The notes under the pieces: generated by a model
Database searches by the model: none
The model's input: only the letters and a program-made list of their open reading frames with translations
Told to the model about the DNA's origin: nothing
Shown: piece after piece, positions 15,501 through 23,374 of the stretch
Numbering within the stretch: the first letter of the stretch is position 1
Layout: each line of letters opens with the position of its first letter
Made by a program: the position numbers and the translations under genes
NCBI GenBank assembly: GCA_036275295.1
Contig: DASUEB010000131.1
Coordinates: 1-33,510 of the forward strand
Origin: DASUEB01 sp036275295
GTDB lineage: Bacteria; Bacteroidota; Bacteroidia; Flavobacteriales_D; Luteibaculaceae
Direction of reading: 5' to 3'
Length of the DNA stretch: 33,510 bases

Positions 15501-17794
15501 AAGGTGCCAGTAAACGGATTGGAAATACCCGGTCCACTCCAATTGCCTCCAGCGGTTTGCGCAGCGAGCTGAATGGTGGAAGTGTCGGAACAAATGATGC
15601 TTGGAGGTGGGAGAATTCCCGCATTGGGCAAAGGAGCCACCGTAACAATCGTTGAGTCGGTGTTTCTGCACCCATTGGGCAAAGTACCTGTAACTTTGTA
15701 CTGCGCAGTGGATGAAGGCGTAAAGAAGGCATTATTGGTAATCCCTCCCGTCCAACTGAAACTTAATCCAGGTGTGCCAGAGCCGAATAGCCTAACTCGC
15801 TCTCCGGCGCAGATCAAAGTATCGGGAGGCGCAATTACCGTAGGCTCGGGATTGGCTGTAACCGGAACATCAATAGAGTCCTTGCACCCATTTGCGTCCT
15901 GAATATAAATACGGTACGTGCCAGCCCCTAAGTTGGTAAATGAACTGCCGCCACTCATGGGCCCGCTGCCTTGGCTAAACTGATAACCGGGAGTCCCTCC
16001 GCTGGCTAATACATCAATTCGTCCGGTTTTAACTTGGGGGCATGCTGTGGGGAATACATTGGTGTCAAGCACCAGTTTTGTAGGTTGAATGATATCCACC
16101 GTATCGCGGAATATACAGTTATTGGCATCGCGAACTTCAATGTAGTATTCGCCTGTATCCAAGTTCGAAAATGACCCACTATTCTGGAAATTAGAACCTC
16201 CATCAATACTGTATGTCAACGGGGTAGTGGCATTGGCGGGAACGGGAACAGTGATGGTGCCATTTTTTACATCGGGACAGGTTACATCGCTTGCGCTGGC
16301 CATCACTTCACCCGATATGTTCACCACACCTAGTGTGTAATAAGGCAGGGTTAAAAACTGATTGGAGGGGATTCGAACCGTGTAAATCAGGCCATTGATA
16401 GTTAAATTCGATTGGGCGGCGCTCAATACGGTTCCATTGCTGAAATTGCCGTCATCATCCATGATGAAAGCCAGTTCTCCGCAGGTGATTCCGTTTACCA
16501 GTGAGCTGTAAGCGCTTAAATCAAAGCTGATGGTTATATCTTGGTTCTGAAAACCAGCTTGTTGGGTAAGCCATTCTCGATTCAAGGTTTGTCGGACTCC
16601 AGCGGGGTTTTCGGTGGTCTGTAGGGCAAGGGGTCGTGCACCGTTTGTGCCCGACATAAATGAACTGATGGTGGGTATGATTCCGGTGTTGCTTTGATTG
16701 TTGACGGCGGCCACACCCAATGAAATGGTTATGAGATCTCGCTCTGGATTTGAATCTACCAGTCGAGACATACTTTTCGACTGGCGCTGATACAGATTGG
16801 ATGCCTCGTCGCGAGCCAACCCGATGATTCCACTGTTGTAGGCTGGGTTTAGACTTAGACTCCAGACGGTATTGGAGTTGAGAACGTAGTCGTGACCGAG
16901 GGTAATGCCGTATTTGATGGCCAGATAACTCTCGACGCGGTCGATGGAGGCGCTGTTCAATCGAGTGTTGTATACCAAGACCTCAGCAAAACCGATCTCG
17001 GTCCAAAAATCGCCCGCACCCAATGTACTATTCGCCCCAATTTGCAGAGGTTGCGTGGCACCGAGGTTGATGTTATTCGAGCCTGAGAAATTAGCTGTTC
17101 GCTCTAAAAAACCATCTACTAAGGTGATGGATTGGAGGTTGTTGTGATGTGCAGTCAAAACGCGATATCGATCATCGATAGCACGGGTGGCGCTTCGATT
17201 TTGGCGATCGTTGCAAGGTCCAGTTGCTGTGCAATTTGTTCCGTTGAAAATATCGAAACGAGCGAAATCGCTGCTAGCCCCTGTAGATTCGAAACCAATC
17301 CGATTGCCCTCGGTGTTGGTGTCCTCCCATTTGAACCATACGCCGGTATTGTCGGGTCCCCGGTAATTGATTACTTGAAAAATGGTGTTTTGGTTGTTGT
17401 TGAAGATGCTGGTTCCTTGCACAGCTAGGCTGCGCAATACGTCATTGCCGCCATCGAAATAGATCGCTGGATTGAAATTGATCAAGAAGGCGCCGTTATT
17501 TTGATAAAATCGAGGTTGCTGACCCGCTGCGGTTTGGTCGAGGCTTGGAATGCGAGTACCTCCGGGATTAAGGTTATCCCAGTGGTAAACTCCGGTTCCA
17601 TCGGCACATCGGTTAGCTGTACCTGCAGTAGAAAATACGCTGTGGTTGGTGGTGCTGGTACCGTCGGCTTTGAGCCATAGAGTTAGATTGCCAGTGCCAA
17701 TTCCCCCGGGACTCTGGGCCAAGAGCCCAGCGGTTGAGAGGGTAAGGGAAGTAGCCGCACTCAGCAGGAGGGATGTTCGAGCGTGGTTTTTCAA
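12533..17794 (-). CDS. Giant T9SS-exported surface protein, SprB-like repeats and type B sorting domain
   Basis: A 1753-residue secreted protein. The signal peptide (residues 1-26) is followed by a LamG/concanavalin-like region typical of T9SS cargo, about 30-480 (LTLWLKADG, then YNTRLNSASIDRVESYLAIKYGITLG). SprB-type modules follow (about 500-650; TYSIDGG and GxYxIxVxDxNGC patterns). Then come an Ig-like module (about 655-720), four tandem repeats of about 74 residues (724-1020), more SprB-type modules (1025 to about 1430) and PKD-like domains. The final 88 residues, IPNAFTPNGDGVND to the end, are the gliding-motility/T9SS type B domain. The start is a TTG: no ATG lies between the upstream stop and the signal peptide. 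It is probably a cell-surface adhesin or motility cargo. It lies 75 bases downstream of cutC. Confidence 0.92.
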   Translation of the reverse strand: MKNHARTSLLLSAATSLTLSTAGLLAQSPGGIGTGNLTLWLKADGTSTTNHSVFSTAGTANRCADGTGVYHWDNLNPGGTRIPSLDQTAAGQQPRFYQNNGAFLINFNPAIYFDGGNDVLRSLAVQGTSIFNNNQNTIFQVINYRGPDNTGVWFKWEDTNTEGNRIGFESTGASSDFARFDIFNGTNCTATGPCNDRQNRSATRAIDDRYRVLTAHHNNLQSITLVDGFLERTANFSGSNNINLGATQPLQIGANSTLGAGDFWTEIGFAEVLVYNTRLNSASIDRVESYLAIKYGITLGHDYVLNSNTVWSLSLNPAYNSGIIGLARDEASNLYQRQSKSMSRLVDSNPERDLITISLGVAAVNNQSNTGIIPTISSFMSGTNGARPLALQTTENPAGVRQTLNREWLTQQAGFQNQDITISFDLSAYSSLVNGITCGELAFIMDDDGNFSNGTVLSAAQSNLTINGLIYTVRIPSNQFLTLPYYTLGVVNISGEVMASASDVTCPDVKNGTITVPVPANATTPLTYSIDGGSNFQNSGSFSNLDTGEYYIEVRDANNCIFRDTVDIIQPTKLVLDTNVFPTACPQVKTGRIDVLASGGTPGYQFSQGSGPMSGGSSFTNLGAGTYRIYIQDANGCKDSIDVPVTANPEPTVIAPPDTLICAGERVRLFGSGTPGLSFSWTGGITNNAFFTPSSTAQYKVTGTLPNGCRNTDSTIVTVAPLPNAGILPPPSIICSDTSTIQLAAQTAGGNWSGPGISNPFTGTFEPALSGPGTFTITHTVTDANGCRNSATVNITITPRRNADINPAGPFCTNAGLQQMTAVQSGGTWSGNHISTSGVFNPQQAGNGSHIITYTLGGTCPQTQSETILVNTTFDATILPGGPYCVTDSPVALQSVTPGASWSGPGITDANSGIFSPSAAGVGSHTITHSIAGSCGTTDTEIFVVLPLDTARIIAPNDSLCFEGTPMQLMATQTGGTWLGSADANGIFDPLGKAPGLYSIFYTYGNQCPFTDSTQLRITTPVQSSMANTQVPCFGDVTGVLSVNTTGGSGSYQYQWTDDTTASSPNRSGLAAGNYQVFITDQLGCMDSAFAQVSQPTQVVIVSKILVNDSCFQSGRGLLQAIVSGGSPGPGGYLFQIQPNVGNLLSTGNGYAGLRAGNYRLTATDQNGCAVSWDTTVTEPPLLQVAADGQPDYCNQSIGKARIASIVGGTSPYYWIWNTGATSDSISGRPAGVDTLFVTDRLGCRAQDTARITLVAGPGLSISTVPCVCFGDANGQATATATGGTGILSLVWSDGQGNNQWMRTNYPQGTYSATVTDQMGCSQTTNFTITQPTQVLINPVNDYQRCYTTNYSGVFSAFGGNGAPYSFRLNNAPSPANFTISAAGLYSVSANDSRGCPSDTAYFNVTDAPSITSQISPTDTVCRGDTAQFTLSAQGGNGNYQFFWMGENQSSNRTRNFPTQVTTPTINPVFAIVSDGCAKPDTLRSQFVLRPDPAATIDIAPREGCIPLQVQFVVQGNLTNWQLNTNFGGIINRTDTAYFTYTQPGTYYPVLSGQTTHGCALSFTIDTPIVAYGYPEAKLSYQPQQPTVINNQVQFSDVSLGGSASQWLIVNANGDTLFTTNANRFPFVLPPVEGLYSVRLISTSAQNCADTTSALIRVKNEIIVHIPNAFTPNGDGVNDLFGAVFSSDDVDFFEMLIFDRWGELVWRGGLFEFWDGTYKGEKCKTDLFNYRARYKFTGQTEIVEVFGHVNLLK
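14735..15625 (-). repeat. Four tandem ~74-residue coding repeats in the surface protein
   Basis: Each unit follows the pattern Cys near the start, GG/GAxWSGxGI in the middle, then GxFxP, AGxGxHxIxxT and a Cys-containing end. Units cover residues about 724-800, 801-871, 872-946 and 947-1020. The second to fourth lack the VTDANGC insertion present in the first. They look like diverged Ig-like domains, not recent DNA duplications. Confidence 0.7.
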
Positions 17795-17869
17795 TTTGTT
17801 ACGTTGGGTTTAACGGTAAACGTCGATGGATGGGTTGCGTTGCCTGTTTTTTGACGGATGAATGTGTGT

Positions 17870-18535
17870 TTATTGTCGATTAAATCGCTGAAATTGTTGA
17901 ATCTCCAGCGGGTCGGGCCATTCGGAATTGGTTTGGGTTATGCAGCTCGAGTGGAGTTCGTCGAAACCCAAGTTTAGCCATGTTTCGAGCTGATCGGATC
18001 GAACCCCGCCTCCGGGTAAAATTTTGGTTTGGGTGGATATGTAACTCAACCGTTGAAGCATTTCTTTTTCATCGATAGCCTTTCCCGGTTTTCCAGAAGT
18101 GAGAATGCGCGAAAATCCCATTTCATTCAGGATCAGTAAGGATTCATCCGGTTTGGATACCAGGTCAAATGCTCGGTGAAAGGTGCACGGCAGACCAGAA
18201 GCGGCTTGAATCAGGGTATGGCAAGCCTCCTCGTCTACTTCATTACTGCGTGTCAGGGCGCCAAAAACAAATCCGTTAACCCCACACTCGCCAGCGCTGT
18301 GAATGGTTTGAATCATGTTTTCAAGTTCGCGGGCATCGTATACAAAATCACCACCACGGGGCCTAACCATGGCAAAAATGGGTATGTGATTTGGGTTCTG
18401 AATTTGGCTCCACTGCGATAGGTCTGGACTGGTTCCACCCTCTTGCCATTGGCGGCACCACTCAATGCGTTGCGCGCCTGCTTGGAGGGCTATATTAACG
18501 GCCTGTTCGGAGAAGCAAGCAACCTCTAGTATCAT
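17870..18535 (-). CDS. cutC: CutC family TIM-barrel protein
   Basis: A 221-residue member of the CutC family (PF03932), slightly short of the usual 240-250. Conserved blocks are EVACFSEQAVNIALQAGAQRIEWC (partly cited here as residues 4-27), EGGTSPDLS, FAMVRPRGGDFVY, GVNGFVFGAL, CTFHRAFD, ILTSGKPGKAI and ILPGGGVR. CutC was named for copper tolerance in E. coli, but no enzyme reaction is settled. Here its start overlaps the glycosylasparaginase stop as ATGA and it is third in an operon for glycan cleavage. I infer a role in handling a sugar product rather than copper. There is no signal peptide, so it is cytosolic. Confidence 0.92.
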   Translation of the reverse strand: MILEVACFSEQAVNIALQAGAQRIEWCRQWQEGGTSPDLSQWSQIQNPNHIPIFAMVRPRGGDFVYDARELENMIQTIHSAGECGVNGFVFGALTRSNEVDEEACHTLIQAASGLPCTFHRAFDLVSKPDESLLILNEMGFSRILTSGKPGKAIDEKEMLQRLSYISTQTKILPGGGVRSDQLETWLNLGFDELHSSCITQTNSEWPDPLEIQQFQRFNRQ

Positions 18536-19521
18536 TTGGCCTTGAAATGAGAATCACAGTCGTACAAAACAGCGCCTTTCTCGTCATGCACCGCGAATTG
18601 GAATCCGGGTTGAAGGCAGTAGGCTCCGTGATTTCCGTGGTTGTCCATCGCAATGAAACCCACTTGTATTTCCGAGGCTCTATTTCCTTGTTTTTTGGCT
18701 ACTCGCCGAACGGCTTCCTGACAGGCTTCGCGCGGACTGCGGCCCTGTCTCATCAATTCTACCACCAAGTGGCTGCCTGCAATGCGAATCATTTCTTCAC
18801 CGTGGCCGGTAGCTGTGGCCGCGCCAACCTCGTTGTCGACATACAAGCCCGCTCCAATAATGGGTGAATCACCCACCCGGCCGTGCATTTTAAAGGCCAT
18901 TCCACTGGTAGTACAACAACCGCTTAGGTTTTGACTCCGGTCAATGGCTAGCATACCGATGGTGTCGTGATTTTCTATGTTTACGATGGGTTTGTACTGA
19001 GCTGTTTTAAGCCATTCGCGCCATTCTGCCTCTGATTCAGCCGTGAGTAGATTTTCTTTCACAAAACCCTGTGAAAGAGCAAATTGAAGCGCGCCATCGC
19101 CCACAAGCATCACGTGGGGCGTCTTTTCCATAACGGCACGAGCAACCGAGATGGGATGTTTAATAAACTCCAAAGCGGCAACCGAGCCAATGTTTAATTG
19201 GTGATCCATGATGCAGGCGTCTAGCGTTACTCTTCCGTCACGGTCGGGTCGACCTCCGTAACCCACTGAACGCTCGTTGGGATCGGCTTCAATCAGTCGC
19301 ACACCCTGTTCCACTGCATCGAGCGCACTGGACCCGCCGGCGAGGTATTTCCATGCTTCCGCATTGGCCTGAACCCCGAACCGCCAAGTGGAGATGACCT
19401 TAGGGCCCTGAAATTTGCCTTTCGAAAGGTTAGAATCGGCAGCGCCTAACCAACGGGGTGCTCCCATGGCGGCCCCCAATAGTCCTGCCATTTTTACAAA
19501 TTGTCTTCTGCTTTGTTTCAT
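18532..19521 (-). CDS. Glycosylasparaginase (aspartylglucosaminidase), Tat-exported
   Basis: A 329-residue Ntn-hydrolase that cuts the bond between GlcNAc and asparagine in glycoproteins. It is made as a single chain that self-cleaves before Thr187 in the motif NHDTIGM. Thr187 then becomes the nucleophile. Further family marks are VISTWRFG (42-49), ERSVGYGGRPD, GRVGDSPIIGAG (214-225; substrate Arg215 and Asp218) and TATGHGEE (236-242). The N-terminus carries a twin-arginine signal, SRRQFVK (residues 4-10), and a hydrophobic stretch, so export is folded through Tat to the periplasm. Both ends overlap neighbours by 4 bases (GH20 upstream, CutC downstream). A general L-asparaginase/isoaspartyl peptidase is less likely because of the WRFG motif and the context. 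Confidence 0.93.
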   Translation of the reverse strand: MKQSRRQFVKMAGLLGAAMGAPRWLGAADSNLSKGKFQGPKVISTWRFGVQANAEAWKYLAGGSSALDAVEQGVRLIEADPNERSVGYGGRPDRDGRVTLDACIMDHQLNIGSVAALEFIKHPISVARAVMEKTPHVMLVGDGALQFALSQGFVKENLLTAESEAEWREWLKTAQYKPIVNIENHDTIGMLAIDRSQNLSGCCTTSGMAFKMHGRVGDSPIIGAGLYVDNEVGAATATGHGEEMIRIAGSHLVVELMRQGRSPREACQEAVRRVAKKQGNRASEIQVGFIAMDNHGNHGAYCLQPGFQFAVHDEKGAVLYDCDSHFKAK

Positions 19522-21734
19522 AATACCTCTATTTCGTCGATGGCTATGGTTTTGGTTTGATCCAAATAAATCCTCACCGCCTGAGTTTTCACTGTTTTTA
19601 GTTTAATAATGCTTTTTCGGGAGTCTCCGGAGCGCTCGAGGTTTTCTGACGAATGATATTGTCCGCTCGCGTCTTTCCATTTGATAACTGGAGTTACCAA
19701 TTCTTGTAGCCCGGCTTCTCGATCGACTCTATGCCACACGCGTATTTCCTTTACTTTTTTCGGGCCTTTAAGTTCCAGTTCAATCCATTTCACCGCTGGT
19801 GAAATACGGGCGTATCGCTTGCGGTTTTGCCCATTGAAGTCGTACCATCCATCTATTACGCGCAGTGAATCGATGGTAGCTGCGTTGGTTCGGTCCCATT
19901 GTATCTTCCTAATCCACTGATTCTCGTTAACCAAGGGTATGGTATCTCGAAATCTCAAATCCAAACCGTATTGTATGATGAGGTGGCCTCCCCGAATAGG
20001 AAGCAGGACCCTATTTCGGGCTCTTTTAGCCGATTTGCCAAAACTTTTCTGCGTGCTTTTCTCAATAATTTGCTGATTTTGCTGCCACAGGGATGCTTTA
20101 AAGGGCAGGGGAGCCGGCGTGCTTACTTCAATTCGCGAGCGGTTGAAAGGCCCATTAATACGTGTAAATTCTGGGCGAAATCCACTGTGTGCAACGCGAA
20201 TATTTTGGCCTTGCATATGTTTGAGCCACGCATCGTGCTGCGGCCAAAAGCGATCGATATTTTTTTGAGACGGAGCCAGCCAAAGCGCTTCAGCCATGGC
20301 AGAGGCTCTGGCCCACATCATGTAATCGGCTTGTGTTTCATGGAGGACATATTCGGTCCACAGGTTTGCTTGACCGCCCAAAATCAAATGGTGTTTTTCT
20401 GCAGGAATTCCTTCCGTTGGTGAAAATGAATAAACCTTGCTCACCGTGGTGTGTCCCCCAATGGAAATGGGTTCAAAATCGGGATTCCCTTGATAATGAT
20501 CGAAATAACAGTGACTTCCGGGTGTGAGGACAGCAGGTTGGCCTTTGGATACGGCCTCTTTGGCTCCTTCAATTCCCCTCCAACTCATAACGGCCGCGCC
20601 TGCGGGCAGTCCGCCTTCCAGAATTTCATCCCATCCGATGAGTTTTTTTCCCTTGCTCGCGATATACCGACCCATCCGGGTTATGAAGTAGCTTTGGAGT
20701 TCATGTTCATCTTTAATTCCTTGTTCTTTCATCAATTTCTGACATGATGGGCATTTTTTCCAAGCTCCTTTCGGGCACTCGTCGCCCCCTACATGAATCC
20801 AAGCCCCCGGAAATAAAGTAATTACCTCAGTCAAAACATCTTCTAAAAAGCCATAAGTCTCATTTTTGCCTGCGCAGAATACTTCATCGAAAACGCCCCA
20901 TTGGCGCTCGACAGGTAAGGTTTGGCCGGTGCAGCTAAATTGTGGGTATGCCGCTAAAGCAGCTCTGGCATGACCAGGCATTTCAATCTCTGGAACTATG
21001 GTAATCTGATGCATCGTTGCCCAGCGAACTACTTCTTTGATTTCCTCTTGGGTGTAGAATCCGCCGTATCGAAGGGTGTCGTACCGGCCGTCTTCATAAG
21101 CCCCTATCATGCTGCCTGACCGCCAGGCCCCTTCCTGAGTGAGGCGCGGGTATTTTTTTATCTCGATCCGCCAGCCCTGATCATCTGTGAGATGCCAATG
21201 AAACGTGTTGAATTTGAGGGAGGCCATCAAAGAGATGTACTTCTTAATGTAATCGACGGAAAAAAAATGCCTGCTTACATCCAGGTGAATTCCTCTCCAC
21301 GCGTATTGCGGAAGATCCCTAATTTGAACCTCTTTCACAGTGGGCTCAGCAGGCCTTCCATCGATCCATTGTAAAAGCGTATGTAAGCCGTAAAATACAC
21401 CCCGCATACCCCCACTAATGACCATTTGATCTTTTGATATCTCAAGGGTATAGGCTTCGCCGGTGTCGGTGGTAAGTTGAATTTCAAGGACTGAACCCGT
21501 TGCTTGAGCGTTTTCCCCGGCATCTCTCAATTCAATTCCCTTTTGCTGCCGGAATTCCGCCTTAATGACATCCATCATGGCACCCACCACAGTAGGGTTT
21601 TTTACATACAAGACCCTATTGTTGATAGCAACCTGTCTACCCGTGGTTTTTACCGAAGCCGGGTAGGGAATGAGGTATTGCGATTGACAAGTCGACCATA
21701 ACAGGAGGAGGATGAATAGGTTGAAAAGGCGCAT
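19518..21734 (-). CDS. Beta-N-acetylhexosaminidase, GH20
   Basis: A 738-residue exported GH20 enzyme that removes terminal beta-GlcNAc or GalNAc from glycans. The signal sequence (residues 1 to about 18) could be processed by signal peptidase I (after CQS) or, less clearly, as a lipoprotein at Cys16. A GH20b-type domain (20-140) precedes the catalytic TIM barrel from WRGIHLDVSRHFF, with FHWHLTDDQGWRIEI, PEIEMPGHA, and the catalytic pair Asp318-Glu319 in HVGGDECPK. The C-terminal 200 residues are beta-rich, ending in a region (KEIRVWHRVDREAG to IDEIEVL) that may be a carbohydrate-binding module. It is the first gene of the GH20-glycosylasparaginase-CutC operon, with an ATGA overlap to the next gene. 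Confidence 0.95.
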   Translation of the reverse strand: MRLFNLFILLLLWSTCQSQYLIPYPASVKTTGRQVAINNRVLYVKNPTVVGAMMDVIKAEFRQQKGIELRDAGENAQATGSVLEIQLTTDTGEAYTLEISKDQMVISGGMRGVFYGLHTLLQWIDGRPAEPTVKEVQIRDLPQYAWRGIHLDVSRHFFSVDYIKKYISLMASLKFNTFHWHLTDDQGWRIEIKKYPRLTQEGAWRSGSMIGAYEDGRYDTLRYGGFYTQEEIKEVVRWATMHQITIVPEIEMPGHARAALAAYPQFSCTGQTLPVERQWGVFDEVFCAGKNETYGFLEDVLTEVITLFPGAWIHVGGDECPKGAWKKCPSCQKLMKEQGIKDEHELQSYFITRMGRYIASKGKKLIGWDEILEGGLPAGAAVMSWRGIEGAKEAVSKGQPAVLTPGSHCYFDHYQGNPDFEPISIGGHTTVSKVYSFSPTEGIPAEKHHLILGGQANLWTEYVLHETQADYMMWARASAMAEALWLAPSQKNIDRFWPQHDAWLKHMQGQNIRVAHSGFRPEFTRINGPFNRSRIEVSTPAPLPFKASLWQQNQQIIEKSTQKSFGKSAKRARNRVLLPIRGGHLIIQYGLDLRFRDTIPLVNENQWIRKIQWDRTNAATIDSLRVIDGWYDFNGQNRKRYARISPAVKWIELELKGPKKVKEIRVWHRVDREAGLQELVTPVIKWKDASGQYHSSENLERSGDSRKSIIKLKTVKTQAVRIYLDQTKTIAIDEIEVL

Positions 21735-22193
21735 GCAGCGTAAATTTTTTCCAAGGTACGCGAAATGAGACGATTAAGCGGAGTATCTGCGTCAATTGTC
21801 AATAACCTCGGTCAATTGTTAAAAAAAATGGCTTGCCTTCCAAACCAAAGCCAGTGCTTTTCCCGTACCTTTCCCTTGCAGTCAGAGCGATTGCAAGCAG
21901 GCAGTCTGCCCGTTTATGTTGAACGAATTGAGAGGAGGTGTTGTATGTCTGGTTCGGTCAGTAAATGGGTTGTAAACTACAACAACGCCTCAGCGGCGTA
22001 AGTAGAACACCCAAACCGAATGGAAAGGGGTTGGCCCAATGGTTCAACCCCTTTCTTATGTCTAAACTTTTTTCCAAAACGGTTGCCAATTCGGATTAGA
22101 TGTTCAGCTAGGTTTTGACTCACAGTGGTCTCCCCGGTGGCGGGATTGACGCGAAAGGGCAATTGAGTTGCGGCAGAATTTATCTAAAACATT
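21735..22193. other. Gene-free spacer upstream of the GH20 operon
   Basis: No convincing gene on either strand. It holds the candidate GH20-operon promoter and, at 22023-22055, a perfect 11-pair inverted repeat (GAAAGGGGTTG with CAACCCCTTTC, 11-base loop). This repeat has no proper T run on either side. It may still end the minus-strand transcript of the barrel-like protein at 22194, or be an RNA element. Confidence 0.4.
21751..21758 (-). promoter_or_regulatory. Candidate -7 element of the GH20 operon
   Basis: The minus strand reads TACCTTGG, seven of eight against TAnnTTTG, 16 bases before the GH20 ATG. No clear -33 TTG was found. Confidence 0.3.
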
Positions 22194-22775
22194 TTATAAG
22201 TTTAGGGCCACACCCAATGACAATTGTATCTTGTTTTGTAAGGCTCCCACAGGGCAATAGGCCAATCGGGCTCTGGCCGCAAGTCTGGTTTGTGTTGTTG
22301 CCTGATAACCCACATTGAGGATCTTGTCGTTTCCAAAGCCGGTAATGGCGACGAGACTGCCCGCCGCCAGAATAATTTCATTGCGAACGATTTGATTGGG
22401 AGCGAACTCAATGCCCAACTGAAGATAGTATGCGTTAATTTTGATTTTCGAGTAGACCGGATTGATGGGTCGACTGAAAAAGTCCACTGTTTGATATACC
22501 TCCCCCCGCCCCATGGTTACACCAGCACTGATTGATAAATCGCCTAACCGAAGAGTTGGCGATAGGGTAATTCCATAGATGGTGTTGAGATTGGCTTCGT
22601 ACAAGGCGGGCGAATAATTAAACGAACACTCCAACGAACCGCCAACAAAGTGGTCGGGATTGTATGCCCATCCTTTTTTGCGCCGAGGAGTCCTATCCCA
22701 GCCTGTTTCCGCCCAAGTTTGAGATACAAGACTGAGGCTACAAAGAACCAGGAATAAAAATTTTTTAGTTGCCAT
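22194..22775 (-). CDS. Small exported protein, probable outer-membrane beta-barrel
   Basis: A 193-residue protein from the ATG at 22775, which gives a clear signal peptide (MATKKFLFLVLCSLSLVSQTWA). A longer frame upstream starts without a good signal and is serine-rich, so I do not use it. After a short basic segment (TPRRKKGWAYN) the chain alternates in strands of about 10 residues: GGSLECSFNYSP, TIYGITLSPTLRLG, ISAGVTMGRG, AYYLQLGIEFAP, EIILAAGSLVAI, TTQTRLAARARLAY and QLSLGVALNL. This is compatible with an 8-stranded barrel of the kind common in Bacteroidota outer membranes. I do not recognise a named family. It is probably single-cistron. Confidence 0.65.
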   Translation of the reverse strand: MATKKFLFLVLCSLSLVSQTWAETGWDRTPRRKKGWAYNPDHFVGGSLECSFNYSPALYEANLNTIYGITLSPTLRLGDLSISAGVTMGRGEVYQTVDFFSRPINPVYSKIKINAYYLQLGIEFAPNQIVRNEIILAAGSLVAITGFGNDKILNVGYQATTQTRLAARARLAYCPVGALQNKIQLSLGVALNL

Positions 22776-23050
22776 TTTTTCAGGGATTGATGTACGTTGC
22801 CACGAAGATGAAAAATAAAACCGAAATGAGGAACTGCTGCAGACTCTGGAATATAAGCGGTTGAAAAAAGATGTGCTCACGCAGCTGATGCTGTGGGGAA
22901 TTGGCGATTTGAATATGGTCGCGAGGTAAATAGAGGTCTAAACGGGTTGAAAGTGCTACGGCGAAATATAGTCCGGTAATCAATCATGTAGTCAAATTCT
23001 GAGCAGGCTCGGGTTTTTGAATGTGTAATAAGTCATTCGGGTTGGCTTAG

Positions 23051-23242
23051 CTTAAGCTTTCAGGTGGATATCCGCCGCGTTTCCTCCAATGGGATCTCAA
23101 AGAATACGTTCCCCCTGGGGCTTATTCCAACCCTGACCATACCTTGTTTAAAAAGCTAAGCGAATGCGCAATCCGCCAAATTGATGGGGATGCCAAAATA
23201 CTCCTCGACGTGGATATAGCTTGGAAACATGTTTTAGGATAG
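23051..23242 (+). pseudogene. Possible gene remnant, 63 codons without a start
   Basis: Between an in-frame TAG (23048-23050) and a TAG at 23240-23242 the plus strand reads 63 sense codons with natural-looking composition, for example RFLQWDLKEYVPPGAY and AKILLDVDIAWKHVLG. There is no ATG in the stretch and no family I recognise. A second piece, 22819-22929, reads EELLQTLEYKRLKKDVL and ends LNMVAR. These may be parts of one decayed gene, or chance. Evidence is composition only. Confidence 0.2.
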
Positions 23243-23287
23243 TATGGAGGATGCTACCCTCGCTTGCAAGGGCAACTTCGTGACCCG

Positions 23288-23324
23288 TAAAAAAATAACC
23301 GCCTTGAACCTATTCAGGGCGGTT
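23288..23324 (-). terminator. Rho-independent terminator of the phoD-like gene
   Basis: AACCGCCTTGAA (23297-23308) pairs with TTCAGGGCGGTT (23313-23324), 12 pairs with one G-T, loop CCTA. On the minus strand it is followed by ATTTTTTT, giving the expected U run. It lies 50 bases past the PhoD stop codon. Confidence 0.85.
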
Positions 23325-23374
23325 ACTTGGGATGAGGTATATGGGGATAGCTTGGGGATGAATCTTAGCCAACC

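Larger units (their letters stand above)
22776..23374. other. 600-base spacer with possible decayed coding pieces
   Basis: No complete gene is supported. Two plus-strand open stretches without ATG starts at their 5' ends look protein-like (22819-22929 and 23051-23242; see separate entry and findings). The PhoD terminator lies at 23288-23324. The remainder (22930-23047, 23243-23287) shows nothing I can name. Confidence 0.4.

Noticed and set aside
13262..15902. Long plus-strand open frames opposite the giant surface protein
   Set aside because: They are antisense shadows of a repeat-rich Gly/Ser/Thr coding region. No start context, no family likeness, and the minus strand reads through as one protein with clear domains.
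22780..22983. Minus-strand 67-codon frame ending 4 bases before the barrel gene start
   Set aside because: It starts with TTG only. Its hydrophobic look is explained by the opposite strand being rich in Leu/Lys/Glu codons. The upstream gene does not need it. Kept as a note in the spacer finding, not as a gene.
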